DNA of 64,000 nucleotides from Pseudomonas sp. 6D_7.1_Bac1. GTDB taxonomy: Bacteria > Pseudomonadota > Gammaproteobacteria > Pseudomonadales > Pseudomonadaceae. Positions within the stretch are counted from its first letter, which is position 1, and every line of letters begins with the position of its first letter. This document shows, piece after piece, positions 1-8,765 of the stretch. The stretch spans positions 62,001 through 126,000 of the forward strand of contig NZ_JANLNW010000006.1 of assembly GCF_025465945.1 (NCBI RefSeq). Reading direction: 5' to 3'. The translations under genes and the position numbers were made by a program. Below the pieces are notes generated by a model. It worked only from the letters and a program-made list of their open reading frames with translations. It was not told the origin of the DNA and did not search any database.

Positions 1-1359
1 CTGCTGGTGGAATGCACCCATGTGTTCCAGCATCCCAAGGTCAATTCGGGCATTCAGCGGGTGGTGCGCAACGTCATCAATCAACTGTCGGAAAACATCG
101 ACGGCGTGGAATGCATTCCCGTAGTGATGCTCAACGGCAAGCTCTACCGAGTGCTGAAGCTGGCCCCTTTGAACATTCCGCTTTTCGATGGGTTGATGAT
201 CTTTGGTGGGCGGCTGGGGCGGTTGGCTCATCGTTTCTGGCAACTGCATCAACGCCTCCACAAGCGCAGTCGTTCGCGAATTGCCAAGCGTTTGCTGCAC
301 GTGGCCTACCGCGTCACGGCGATAGCCTGTTTCAGTATTCCGCTGCGTCTGATCGAGGGCCTCAACCAGTATCAACTGCCCAAGCGTTGCTCGCCGCTGC
401 AGCATCAGCCGGGGGATCAACTGGTGCTGCTGGACTCGTCCTGGCATACCGACTTTTTCCCGTTTGCCGAACAACTCAAACGCGACGGCGTGGGTATTGT
501 TTCGGTGATCTACGACCTGATTCCCCTGACCCACCCGCAGTTCTACGACACACGGCTGGTGCAGATCTTTAACGAGTGGTTCGACTGGATCACCCAAACT
601 GCCGACGGCTACATGACGATTTCCGCCACGGTGCGCGATCAGGTGCGTGAGGAATTGCATCGCCGGGTCGGCCCGGCGAAAGCCGACAGGTTGTGGTTCG
701 ACTATTTCCACCTCGGCTCCGAACTGGACCTGAGCGAAGCGACCGCCGCCGTCGAACCGCGCCTGACGCGAATGTTCGAAACACCGGAACCGGTGTTCCT
801 GATGGTCAGCACCATCGAGCCGCGCAAGAACCACGACTATCTGCTGGACGCCTTCGAGCTGGCCTGGGCCGCAGGCTCCAAGGCCCGACTGTGCATTGCC
901 GGCCGAATCGGCTGGAAGTGCGACGCCCTGCTCGCCCGCGTGCGTGAACACCCGGAGCTGAACCGACGGCTGTTCATGTTTAACGACCTGAGCGACACCA
1001 GCCTCGAACATGCCTACTCCCACGCCAGTGCATTGGTGTTTCCGTCCCACGTCGAAGGTTTTGGCCTGCCGCTGGTGGAAGCGATGCAGCGCGGTTTGCC
1101 GGCGATGGGTAGCGACATTCCGGTATTCCGCGAGATTGGCGGTGAGTTCATGGCCTATTTCGATCTCGCGTCCCCGCAAAGTCTGGTCGATCTGGTCACC
1201 CACATGGAAAACACCGGGACCTTCCCGGCCGCACGCACAGTGAGCGAATGGCGCTGGCTCGGTTGGCGCGAAGCCAGTGCGCAATTGGTCAAGCGAGTCC
1301 TGCGCAACCTGAAGAAGACCCCAGTGACCGTTGAGAGGCAGCATGCGGATTGCCCTTAA
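1..1359 (+). CDS. wbpX: Glycosyltransferase family 4, WbpX-like (5' end cut off by window)
   Basis: A probable cytoplasmic glycosyltransferase that adds sugars to a polysaccharide chain. The frame is already open at base 1, so the start lies outside the window; about 452 residues are visible. The C-terminal half carries the GT-B nucleotide-sugar region: STIEPRKNH near visible residue 268, and SHVEGFGLPLVEAM near 350, which contains the E-x7-E motif of GT4 enzymes. The last 17 bases overlap the next glycosyltransferase gene, so the two are translated as an operon. The name rests on the order of three adjacent glycosyltransferases, which matches wbpX-wbpY-wbpZ of the P. aeruginosa A-band LPS locus; the donor (GDP-D-rhamnose in that pathway) is inferred, not visible. 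Confidence 0.75.
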   Translation: MLVECTHVFQHPKVNSGIQRVVRNVINQLSENIDGVECIPVVMLNGKLYRVLKLAPLNIPLFDGLMIFGGRLGRLAHRFWQLHQRLHKRSRSRIAKRLLHVAYRVTAIACFSIPLRLIEGLNQYQLPKRCSPLQHQPGDQLVLLDSSWHTDFFPFAEQLKRDGVGIVSVIYDLIPLTHPQFYDTRLVQIFNEWFDWITQTADGYMTISATVRDQVREELHRRVGPAKADRLWFDYFHLGSELDLSEATAAVEPRLTRMFETPEPVFLMVSTIEPRKNHDYLLDAFELAWAAGSKARLCIAGRIGWKCDALLARVREHPELNRRLFMFNDLSDTSLEHAYSHASALVFPSHVEGFGLPLVEAMQRGLPAMGSDIPVFREIGGEFMAYFDLASPQSLVDLVTHMENTGTFPAARTVSEWRWLGWREASAQLVKRVLRNLKKTPVTVERQHADCP

Positions 1360-2473
1360 CGCGCGAATTCTCCAGGTACCCCGAACCGGTATTGGCCACT
1401 ACCTGGCCGAACTGGTCAGCGCCCTGACTCATGAACCGGGCCTGGAACTGTCGTTGTTCCACGGTCGTGGCTGGAGCTCGTCGCTGCCAACGGCGGTGAT
1501 GCCCGGTTACTCGCGGCTGACTCCTTTTTTGCGGCAGATCCCTGGGGCCTATCAGGCGCGTCGCTGGCTGGAACAACGGCGCTTCGACCGAGGGCGCTCT
1601 GCGGCCATCGACCTCTACCACGAACCGAGTCTGTGGCCCTTTGCATTCAAGGGCCCGACCGTCATCACCCTGCACGACCTGACCCATCTGCACTACCCGT
1701 CGACCCAGCCAGCAGCACGGTTGCGGGAGATTGAGCGGCGGCTGGGCCAGGGCGTACAACAGGCGCGCCTGATCCTGACCGACTCGCAGTTTGTCGCCGA
1801 CGAGGCTCAGCGTTATTTCGGCCTTGGGCCTGAGCGTTTTGTCGTTGCGCCGCTGGGGGTCGCGGCGCGTTTCCACCCGCGCACCCACGAATCATTGCAG
1901 CAGGCATTGCACCCGCATGGCGTAAATCCCCAGGGCTACTTCCTGTGTGTCGGAACCCTGGAGCCGCGCAAGAATCTCTCGCTGGCGTTGCGCGCCCACA
2001 CGCAACTGCCGCTGGCGCTGCGTCAGCGTTTTCCTTTGCTCGTGGTCGGCATGGCCGGGTGGCGGGGTAACCCACTCGGTGATGACCTGCACAAGGCCTT
2101 GGCGGCCGGCCATGTCCGCCTGCTGGGGTATCTGCCTGATGAGCAGGTCGCACAGTTGTTGGCTGGCGCCCGGGCGCTGGTTTTCCCCTCCGTGTATGAA
2201 GGTTTCGGCCTTCCGGTTCTGGAGGCCATGGCCAGTGGCACACCCGTGATATTGACCCGACGCTCGGCCATGCCCGAAGTCGCGGGCGCCGCGGGCAACT
2301 ATATCGAGCCTGATGATGTGCACGGTTTGTGCGAGGCCATGAGCCGTCTGGCCGACGATGAAGCGCATTGGCAGGTATGCCGGGAAGCGGGATTGCAACG
2401 GGCGAAGCTTTTTTCCTGGGGGCGTTGCGCGAAGCTGACCGTTCGCGCCTACCGCCAGGCTTTGGGAGGTTGA
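1343..2473 (+). CDS. wbpY: Glycosyltransferase family 4, WbpY-like
   Basis: A 376-residue GT-B glycosyltransferase, probably acting in assembly of a rhamnan-type O polysaccharide at the inner face of the cytoplasmic membrane. The start ATG at 1343 is preceded by GAGAGG and begins MRIALNARILQ; an in-frame TTG at 1331 lacks a better ribosome site. GTLEPRKNL (about residue 200) and the E-x7-E segment in VYEGFGLPVLEAMASG (about 285) mark the GT4 donor site. It overlaps the upstream glycosyltransferase by 17 bases, and its stop abuts the ATG of the next gene. The N-terminus resembles WbpY as I remember it; the specific linkage cannot be read from sequence. Confidence 0.8.
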   Translation: MRIALNARILQVPRTGIGHYLAELVSALTHEPGLELSLFHGRGWSSSLPTAVMPGYSRLTPFLRQIPGAYQARRWLEQRRFDRGRSAAIDLYHEPSLWPFAFKGPTVITLHDLTHLHYPSTQPAARLREIERRLGQGVQQARLILTDSQFVADEAQRYFGLGPERFVVAPLGVAARFHPRTHESLQQALHPHGVNPQGYFLCVGTLEPRKNLSLALRAHTQLPLALRQRFPLLVVGMAGWRGNPLGDDLHKALAAGHVRLLGYLPDEQVAQLLAGARALVFPSVYEGFGLPVLEAMASGTPVILTRRSAMPEVAGAAGNYIEPDDVHGLCEAMSRLADDEAHWQVCREAGLQRAKLFSWGRCAKLTVRAYRQALGG

Positions 2474-3604
2474 ATGCGTGTTCTTCATTTCTACAAAACG
2501 TACTTGTCAGAAACCGTCGGCGGTATCGAACATGTCATGTTTGAGCTCTGCGAAAGCGGCGCGCAGCATGGCATTGAAAGCCAGGTTCTGACGTTAAGCG
2601 CCAACCCGACGCCTACGGTCATCCCGTTTGGTCAGCACGAAGTCCATCGCGCCAAACTCGATGTGCAATTCGCGTCCACCGGGTTTTCCTACAGCGTCTT
2701 CAAACAGTTTCGGGAATTGGCCGCAGAAGCCGACGTCATCAACTATCACTTCCCCTGGCCTTTCATGGATGTGGTGCATTTCGTCAGTGGAATAAACAAA
2801 CCCAGCGTGGTGACGTACCACTCGGACATCATCCGGCAAAAGCACCTGCTCAAACTCTACCGACCGTTGATGACGCGTTTTCTGGCCAGCGCCGATCGGA
2901 TTGTCGCGGCATCGCCGAACTACCTGCATACCAGTGAAGTTCTAAAAAACTTCCCGGACAAAACCCGGGTCATTCCTTATGGCCTGAACAAGTCCGCTTA
3001 TCCAAAACCCGACACCGAGCGCATGGCCCATTGGCGCCAGCGCCTGGGTGAGCGTTTCTTTCTGTTCGTCGGCGTCATGCGTTACTACAAGGGCCTGCAC
3101 ATCCTGCTCGATGCGCTCAAAGACGTCGATTATCCGGTGGTGATCGTCGGTGCCGGGCCTCTGGAGAACGAGCTACACGCCCAGGCCGCCGCGCTGGGCC
3201 TGCGCAACGTGCAGTTCCTCGGACGCCTGGACGACGAAGACAAAGCTGCACTGCTGCAATTGAGCTACGCGATTGTCTTCCCGTCACACCTGCGCTCGGA
3301 GGCGTTTGGCATCTCCCTGCTCGAAGGGGCGATGTACGGCAAACCGATGATCTCCAGCGAAATCGGCACCGGCACCAGTTACATCAATATTCACGGAGAG
3401 ACCGGACTGGTGGTGCCCCCAAGTCATCCACAGGCGTTTCGCGAAGCCATGCGCACGCTGTGGGAAAACCCTGTCCGCGCAGCGGAAATGGGCATGAAGG
3501 CTGAAGCGCGTTACCGGCAGTTGTTCACCGCTGACGAAATGGGCCGCAAGTGGACCGAGTTGTATCAGGAACTGCTGGAAGAAAAATCGCTGTCCTACGC
3601 GTAA
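2474..3604 (+). CDS. wbpZ: Glycosyltransferase family 4, WbpZ-like
   Basis: A 376-residue glycosyltransferase beginning MRVLHFYKTY, an N-terminus I associate with WbpZ of the common polysaccharide antigen pathway. The ATG follows the previous stop codon directly, with GGGAGGT as ribosome site, so translation is coupled. GT4 features include a glycine-rich acceptor loop near the N-terminus (VGGIEHVMF), VGVMRYYKGLH near residue 195, and RSEAFGISLLEGAMYG near 275 with the E-x7-E pattern. It is the last gene of the operon; a short inverted repeat follows the stop. In P. aeruginosa, WbpZ acts early in A-band polymer synthesis; the same role here is inference. Confidence 0.8.
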   Translation: MRVLHFYKTYLSETVGGIEHVMFELCESGAQHGIESQVLTLSANPTPTVIPFGQHEVHRAKLDVQFASTGFSYSVFKQFRELAAEADVINYHFPWPFMDVVHFVSGINKPSVVTYHSDIIRQKHLLKLYRPLMTRFLASADRIVAASPNYLHTSEVLKNFPDKTRVIPYGLNKSAYPKPDTERMAHWRQRLGERFFLFVGVMRYYKGLHILLDALKDVDYPVVIVGAGPLENELHAQAAALGLRNVQFLGRLDDEDKAALLQLSYAIVFPSHLRSEAFGISLLEGAMYGKPMISSEIGTGTSYINIHGETGLVVPPSHPQAFREAMRTLWENPVRAAEMGMKAEARYRQLFTADEMGRKWTELYQELLEEKSLSYA

Positions 3605-3613
3605 CCGCCTTTG

Positions 3614-3634
3614 GTGGGAGCAAGCCGCTCCCAC
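3614..3634. repeat. Short REP-like hairpin after wbpZ
   Basis: An inverted repeat with 8-base arms (GTGGGAGC and GCTCCCAC) around AAGCC lies between the convergent wbpZ and oxidoreductase genes. The arms match the core of the REP sequences found elsewhere in the window (50946, 58353, 61362). It may also help end transcription from both sides, but there is no T-run. Confidence 0.6.
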
Positions 3635-3639
3635 ACTGA

Positions 3640-5670
3640 TTACAGGTCGAGCACCAGCGGCTCTTGGTCCTGAGCCGGCACCGCACAGCAAATCAGCACG
3701 TCCCCCGCACCAGGTAACTCCGCCGGGGGCTGTGGATAACTCACCTGGCCGCTGATCAAACGGGTCTTGCAGGTGCCACAGGAACCGCCGCGGCAGCTGA
3801 ACTCTGGCCGCAGCCCCCGACTTTCCGCCAACGCCAGCAAACTGCCGCCGTCCGGCTGCCAGCGCGCATCGATGGCCGAACGCTGGAACACCACCGCCAC
3901 CGACGTGGTGGCCGCTGGAGGCTGTTCGATAACCGGTGCTTCAGGATCCGGCAGCCGACGTAACGTTGAAGGACCGAAGGTCTCGGCGTGAATCCGTTCA
4001 TCGCGGATGTCCAACCCACGTAAGCCGTCGTACAGCCCTTGAGTGAAACTGCTCGGGCCACACAAGACAAAATCCACCTGATCGTAGTCTTCCACCGGCA
4101 GGATGGTTTGAAGCAGCGCGAGGTCGATACGCCCGCTCAGGTCAAAATCCTCGCCCTCCCGGGCCTCGCTTTCCGGTTGGCTGAGCAGGCGTACGACCCG
4201 CACGGCGTCATCCGCACCGTCCAGCAAGCGCTCAAGCTCAGCGCGAAACGGCTGATCGGCCAGGCTGCGCGAACTCTGGATCAACCAGCTCGGCCGGGTA
4301 CGCCGGGTGCGCTGGCCCTGGTAAACCACTTCACGCAGCATCGACAACAACGGCGTGACGCCGACCCCGGCCGCCAACAGCACCAGTGGCCGGCGTTCAT
4401 GGGCGGCCACCGTGAAATGCCCTTGCGGCGCACGGGCTTCAATCAGGTCACCGACCCGAATCTGTTGGTGCAGGTGTGTAGAGACCAACCCTTCACGTTT
4501 CAAGCTAATGCGGAAGAATTCATCGGACGGCGCACTCGACAGGCTGTACGTACGGATGTGCACCTGGCCATCGAGGGTAAAGCGCACCGGCAAGTGCTGC
4601 CCCGCCTGGAACAGCGGTAACCCGGCGCCGTCAGCCGGTTGCAGATAGATCGAGCGAATGTTCCGGCTTTCCTGCTCGATCCGGCTGACCCGCAAGGGCC
4701 GCCAGTGATCACCCAATGCCGCGGCCTGCAACCTGGCAGCCGCCTGTTCCCAGGTGCCGGTCATCAGGCTGTTGGGCGAAACCCCGTCGAAGCGCCAACG
4801 CAACGCCAACGCAGCGGGCCGACGTACGACATGCTGCACGTGCAGTCTCCATAACCGTTCGGCGCCTTGAAACGCTTCGACTTGCGGGCCTTCAAGGATG
4901 ATTTCGGTACGACCGCTGACCTGCAGCAGATCGCCCGTGGTGAAATCGATAAACAGCAACCCGGCGCGCGGATTGAGCAGCAGGTTGCCCAAGGTATTGA
5001 AATGCAGGTTGCCGGCAAAATCAGGGATGGTCAGGCAGTCGCCCTCGACCTGAACGAAACCCGCCTGACCACCGCGGTGAGAAACATCCACAGAGCGCGA
5101 GTTATCCACATCCACGTAGCTGGCGACAAAGAAGGTGTCGGCGCCCCGAATCATCGCCGTGGCCGCGTCATCCAGCGAATTCAGACGCTGGGCGATGCGG
5201 GTCGATGGATCGGCCAATGGCACCGACTGGAACTGACGTAATTGAATGTACTGCGGACAATTGCCGAAGGCCTGTTCAACCGCGACGCTCAGACCTTGTG
5301 CCCCCATTGTGCTGACCCGGCCGTTGATCCGGTTACGCCGCCGGGTGTGCAACTCGATCCCCAGCAAGCCAATCGCCGCCCCGACCTGCAATTGCGCCGG
5401 GTCATCGGTGGTGGGCAGGCTGTCCAGTTGCAACAGAGCAGGTTCGGGCGAATGGGCAAAACCCGGTTGGCCTTCGAGGATGCTCGCCCAAGGGTTGCCG
5501 TCGGCGTCCACTGCACCAAACAGCATGAACGGCAGTTGCCGATAGAACTGCCGATGTTGATCCGGCATTTCGCCGCGGATCACCTTGCGCCCGTGCGCTT
5601 CCATACGCTCGGCAACACCGACATGGGCCTGCAGCTGTTTCTCGCCAGCATGCCAAGGTGAAAGCTCCAT
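3640..5670 (-). CDS. PNPOx-like / ferredoxin reductase / 2Fe-2S fusion oxidoreductase
   Basis: A 676-residue three-part redox protein. Residues 1 to about 310 resemble the pyridoxamine-phosphate-oxidase-like flavin-binding split barrel. Residues about 325-560 are a ferredoxin-NADP reductase module with RTYSLSSAP (flavin binding) and AAGVGVTPLLSML (pyridine nucleotide binding). The last 90 residues are a plant-type ferredoxin with SCRGGSCGTCKT and a distal cysteine in LICCAVP, enough for one 2Fe-2S cluster. Electrons would run NAD(P)H to flavin to 2Fe-2S; the final acceptor is unknown. The start ATG at 5670 is chosen because GGGGAGA lies just upstream and the peptide MELSPWHAGE begins the homologous part; the open frame continues upstream without family sequence. 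It lies 64 bases after the glutathione S-transferase gene. Confidence 0.85.
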   Translation of the reverse strand: MELSPWHAGEKQLQAHVGVAERMEAHGRKVIRGEMPDQHRQFYRQLPFMLFGAVDADGNPWASILEGQPGFAHSPEPALLQLDSLPTTDDPAQLQVGAAIGLLGIELHTRRRNRINGRVSTMGAQGLSVAVEQAFGNCPQYIQLRQFQSVPLADPSTRIAQRLNSLDDAATAMIRGADTFFVASYVDVDNSRSVDVSHRGGQAGFVQVEGDCLTIPDFAGNLHFNTLGNLLLNPRAGLLFIDFTTGDLLQVSGRTEIILEGPQVEAFQGAERLWRLHVQHVVRRPAALALRWRFDGVSPNSLMTGTWEQAAARLQAAALGDHWRPLRVSRIEQESRNIRSIYLQPADGAGLPLFQAGQHLPVRFTLDGQVHIRTYSLSSAPSDEFFRISLKREGLVSTHLHQQIRVGDLIEARAPQGHFTVAAHERRPLVLLAAGVGVTPLLSMLREVVYQGQRTRRTRPSWLIQSSRSLADQPFRAELERLLDGADDAVRVVRLLSQPESEAREGEDFDLSGRIDLALLQTILPVEDYDQVDFVLCGPSSFTQGLYDGLRGLDIRDERIHAETFGPSTLRRLPDPEAPVIEQPPAATTSVAVVFQRSAIDARWQPDGGSLLALAESRGLRPEFSCRGGSCGTCKTRLISGQVSYPQPPAELPGAGDVLICCAVPAQDQEPLVLDL

Positions 5671-5734
5671 CACGGTTCTCCCCTGCGCACACGGCGCAGT
5701 GTGAACGGCCCGGCAATGCCGGGCCGTAAGTGCT

Positions 5735-6358
5735 TCAGGCGGTTTGCAAACCGGCCACGGTGCGTGGCATGCCGACAAAGCCGGGCAACGCCTCGATCCG
5801 TGCCAGCCAGGCTCGCACGTTGGCATAGTCGGCCAGCGACACGTTGCCTTCCGGCGCATGGGCGATGTAACTATAGGCAGCAACATCGGCGATGGTCGGC
5901 TGATCACCGGCGAGGTAGGCGGACTTGGCCAGTTCCTGATCCACCACCTTGAGCAGGTTGTGCGAGCGGGTGATCACTTCTTCGGCGTTGTAAGGCGCAC
6001 CGAACACCGTGATCAGCCGTGCAATGGCGGGGCCGAAGGCAATCGGCCCAGCCGCTACCGACAACCAGCGCTGAACCTTCGCCGCACCGACCGGGTCGGT
6101 GGGCAACCAGCGGCCCTTGCCGTATTTCTGCGCCAGGTACACCAGAATCGCATTGGAATCCGTCAGCACCACGCCTTGGTCATCGATTACCGGGACTTGG
6201 CCGAAGGGGTTGAGTGCGAGAAAGTCCGGTTGTTTATGCGCGCCTTTCGCCAGATCAACGAAGATCAGTTCCGTTGGCAGCTCAAGCAAGGACAGCATCA
6301 ACTCCACGCGGTGAGCGTGGCCGGAACGCGGGAAGTTGTAGAGTTTGATGGCGTGCAT
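5735..6358 (-). CDS. Glutathione S-transferase family protein
   Basis: A 207-residue cytosolic glutathione S-transferase-like protein. The N-terminal thioredoxin-like domain (about 1-80) contains the cis-proline segment [11 protein letters not shown] and the glutathione gamma-glutamyl contact [12 protein letters not shown]. The C-terminal half is the all-helical domain, with [15 protein letters not shown] matching the conserved N-capping region. Likely roles are conjugation or reduction of electrophiles, but the substrate cannot be told. It sits between a divergently unrelated LysR gene (130 bases upstream, same strand) and the fusion oxidoreductase downstream, so the two enzymes may be co-transcribed. 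Confidence 0.9.
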   Translation of the reverse strand: MHAIKLYNFPRSGHAHRVELMLSLLELPTELIFVDLAKGAHKQPDFLALNPFGQVPVIDDQGVVLTDSNAILVYLAQKYGKGRWLPTDPVGAAKVQRWLSVAAGPIAFGPAIARLITVFGAPYNAEEVITRSHNLLKVVDQELAKSAYLAGDQPTIADVAAYSYIAHAPEGNVSLADYANVRAWLARIEALPGFVGMPRTVAGLQTA

Positions 6359-6488
6359 GGTCGACTCCGCGGGTGGATTACGCGGTTCAGGAGAGAATCG
6401 CGCTGAGTGGCGCTATCTTCCACCTGCTACCAAAACAACAGAATAACCAGAAAAGACAATCGATAATTTCACCCAATGCAATAATGCC

Positions 6489-7391
6489 TCAAGTGCGTAA
6501 TGCCGGATGTTCACGCAACGCCTTCACTGCATAGTCCACGAAACTGCGTACCCGCGCCGGCGCCTTGCGCCCGCCCTGATACACCACATGGATGGGCAAT
6601 GGAGGAAGTTCGAAGTCTTGCAGGACGATTTCCAGCTCACCGGCGGCGACCTTGCTAGCCACCTGATAGGACAGGACCCGGGTCAACCCCAACCCCAGGC
6701 AAGCGGCGGTGATTGCCGCCTGATTCGCGGTCACCACCAGACGCGGTTCAGGGTGAACACTGAACGACTCGCCAGCCGCAATGAAGGGCCAGTTCCTTTG
6801 TTGCCCAATGGATGAGGTGGCGACGATCCGCGCCCGACTCAGATCATTGGGATGCAATGGCCGACCCTGTTGCCGCAGATAATCGGGAGACCCGCAGATA
6901 ACCCGCCGCACCTCGCCCACCAGAATGGCGTGCTGGCTGCTGTCAGGCAGATCACCGATGCGCACGGCGACATCGATGCCCTCCTCGACCATGCTCACCA
7001 CCCGGTCGACCAGCAGCGCATTGATGCTGATATCGGGAAACTGCTCAAGGTAGCCAACCATCACCGGCGTGACGAACAGCTCACCGAACAGCACCGGTGC
7101 GGTGATCGTCAGTTGCCCGCGTGGCTGTGCGTGACTGCCAGCGACTGAAGCCTCGGCTTCCTGAATGTCCGCCAGTATGCGTCGGCAGTCTTCCAGGTAA
7201 CGCTGACCAGCTTCGCTCAGATGCACACTGCGCGTGGTACGCGTCAGCAGTTGAGTGCCTAGCCGCGCCTCCAGCGCCGCCACCGCCCGCGTCACGCTGG
7301 CCGCCGACAACCCCAGGCGCCGCGCCGCCGCAGAGAAACCCTGCTCTTGCGCCACGGCGACGAATACCTGCATTTCCTGGAGTCTGTCCAT
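6489..7391 (-). CDS. LysR-family transcriptional regulator
   Basis: A 300-residue DNA-binding regulator. Residues 1-60 are the winged helix-turn-helix (FSAAARRLGLSAASVTRAVAALEARLGTQ), followed by the linker and a periplasmic-binding-protein-like effector domain from about residue 90. The pattern LLTRTTRSVHLSEAGQRYLEDC and PRGQLTITAP is typical of the subgroup of LysR proteins that control adjacent oxidoreductase genes. The gene lies 37 bases downstream of the ABC ATPase gene and 130 bases upstream of the GST gene, all on one strand. Its likely targets are the GST and oxidoreductase genes or itself; the 6359-6488 gap would hold the operator, but I see no clear T-N11-A site there. Confidence 0.9.
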   Translation of the reverse strand: MDRLQEMQVFVAVAQEQGFSAAARRLGLSAASVTRAVAALEARLGTQLLTRTTRSVHLSEAGQRYLEDCRRILADIQEAEASVAGSHAQPRGQLTITAPVLFGELFVTPVMVGYLEQFPDISINALLVDRVVSMVEEGIDVAVRIGDLPDSSQHAILVGEVRRVICGSPDYLRQQGRPLHPNDLSRARIVATSSIGQQRNWPFIAAGESFSVHPEPRLVVTANQAAITAACLGLGLTRVLSYQVASKVAAGELEIVLQDFELPPLPIHVVYQGGRKAPARVRSFVDYAVKALREHPALRT

Positions 7392-7428
7392 CGGCTACCT
7401 ATGTCGTGCCCGACCGTGAATGAGCCGG

Positions 7429-8751
7429 TTACAGACTGCCTTCGACATCTTCCAGACTGAAGGTCTCGGTGTTGTCGTCATAGGAGAATATTTCAGCGTA
7501 CCGGCCCCAACTGATCACGTTTTCCAGGGTTTCTTCCACCGCTGCATCATTGAGCGAGTCCCCCAGCTCCTGCTCGAAGCGGACACGCGGCGCCCAGTGT
7601 CCGCGACGTTCCTGCAGCACCTGGCGAATACGCGAGGCCAATGGCACATACCGGAGCAGATGGTCGGCAAAAATGGTTTTGCGTTCCTGGGTGCCGTATT
7701 CATCGAACAGCTTGCCCGCGTCGGTCAGCTTGATGTCGGCGCCCTTGAGCTCGGCAAATCCCAGATGCTCGAGCATCTCCGCCACCGGAAACAGGTCATC
7801 GACCTCCAGCAACAGACGTTCGGCGACATTGGAGAGGCTGTCCTGCCCATAATACGGCTCGGCCGCCAGCGCCGAGATCAAACCGGCCATAAGGTTGGTC
7901 GAGACTTCGGGCAACGGGCTGCCCAATTGCAGTTCGGCCTTGCCGGTTTTGGCGTCGGCACTGCGTCGGTTGGTCATCAAGGCATAGATGTCATCGACCA
8001 TTTTGCGAAAGGTCGGGTCCAGACGGTTGCGTGGGTGTGGGAACGGCACGTTGATTTGCGCCACCACACGGCCAGGGTTCGACGACAGGACCAGTACGCG
8101 GTCGCACATCAACACCGCTTCTTCGATGTTGTGGGTCACGATCAGGATGGACTTGATCGGCAACTGGCCGCCGCTCCACAGGTCCAGCAAATCGGTTCTC
8201 AGGGTTTCTGCCGTCAGCACATCCAGCGCCGAGAAAGGCTCATCCATCAGCAGCAAGGTCGGATTGACCACCAGCGCCCGGGCAAAGCCCACTCGCTGGC
8301 GCATGCCACCCGACAATTCCCGTGGGTAAGCGTTTTCAAATCCGTCGAGGCCGATCAGGTCGATCGCCGCCAGTGCACGCTTGCGCGCTTCCTTGGGTTC
8401 GACCTGCAACGCCTGAAGACCGGCTTCTACGTTTTCCAGTACCGTCAGCCACGGAAACAGGGCAAAGGTCTGAAAGACCATGGCCACGCCTTTGGCAGGT
8501 CCGGTGAGCAATGAACCGTTGTAGTGAACCTCGCCCGAAGAGGGCTGGATAAGGCCGGCGATGATCCGCAGCAGCGTCGATTTGCCGGAGCCGGAGCGAC
8601 CCAGCATGCCGACGATTTCGCCCTCGCGAAGAGACAGATCGACATCGCTGAGTACCTGTAACTCGTCCTTGCCCTTGCCGAACCCCCGACTCACTTTGTT
8701 CAGTGCGTAAATTTCGGAGCGCGCGCCTGTTTTTTCGGATTGGCCATTCAT
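7429..8751 (-). CDS. ABC transporter ATP-binding protein, NitT/TauT type with C-terminal AAA-associated domain
   Basis: A 440-residue ATPase subunit. The first 260 residues are a complete ABC domain: Walker A GRSGSGKST (about 51-59), signature LSGGMRQR (about 145), Walker B LLLMDEPFSALD (about 167), and a switch histidine in VTHN. It is longer than ordinary nitrate/sulfonate ATPases; residues about 300-440 look like the helical AAA-associated C-terminal domain found in some members of this family. The start follows the permease gene by 14 bases, so both are one operon. The substrate is unknown because no binding-protein gene is next to it. Confidence 0.88.
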   Translation of the reverse strand: MNGQSEKTGARSEIYALNKVSRGFGKGKDELQVLSDVDLSLREGEIVGMLGRSGSGKSTLLRIIAGLIQPSSGEVHYNGSLLTGPAKGVAMVFQTFALFPWLTVLENVEAGLQALQVEPKEARKRALAAIDLIGLDGFENAYPRELSGGMRQRVGFARALVVNPTLLLMDEPFSALDVLTAETLRTDLLDLWSGGQLPIKSILIVTHNIEEAVLMCDRVLVLSSNPGRVVAQINVPFPHPRNRLDPTFRKMVDDIYALMTNRRSADAKTGKAELQLGSPLPEVSTNLMAGLISALAAEPYYGQDSLSNVAERLLLEVDDLFPVAEMLEHLGFAELKGADIKLTDAGKLFDEYGTQERKTIFADHLLRYVPLASRIRQVLQERRGHWAPRVRFEQELGDSLNDAAVEETLENVISWGRYAEIFSYDDNTETFSLEDVEGSL

Positions 8752-8765
8752 CAGATCGACACCTG

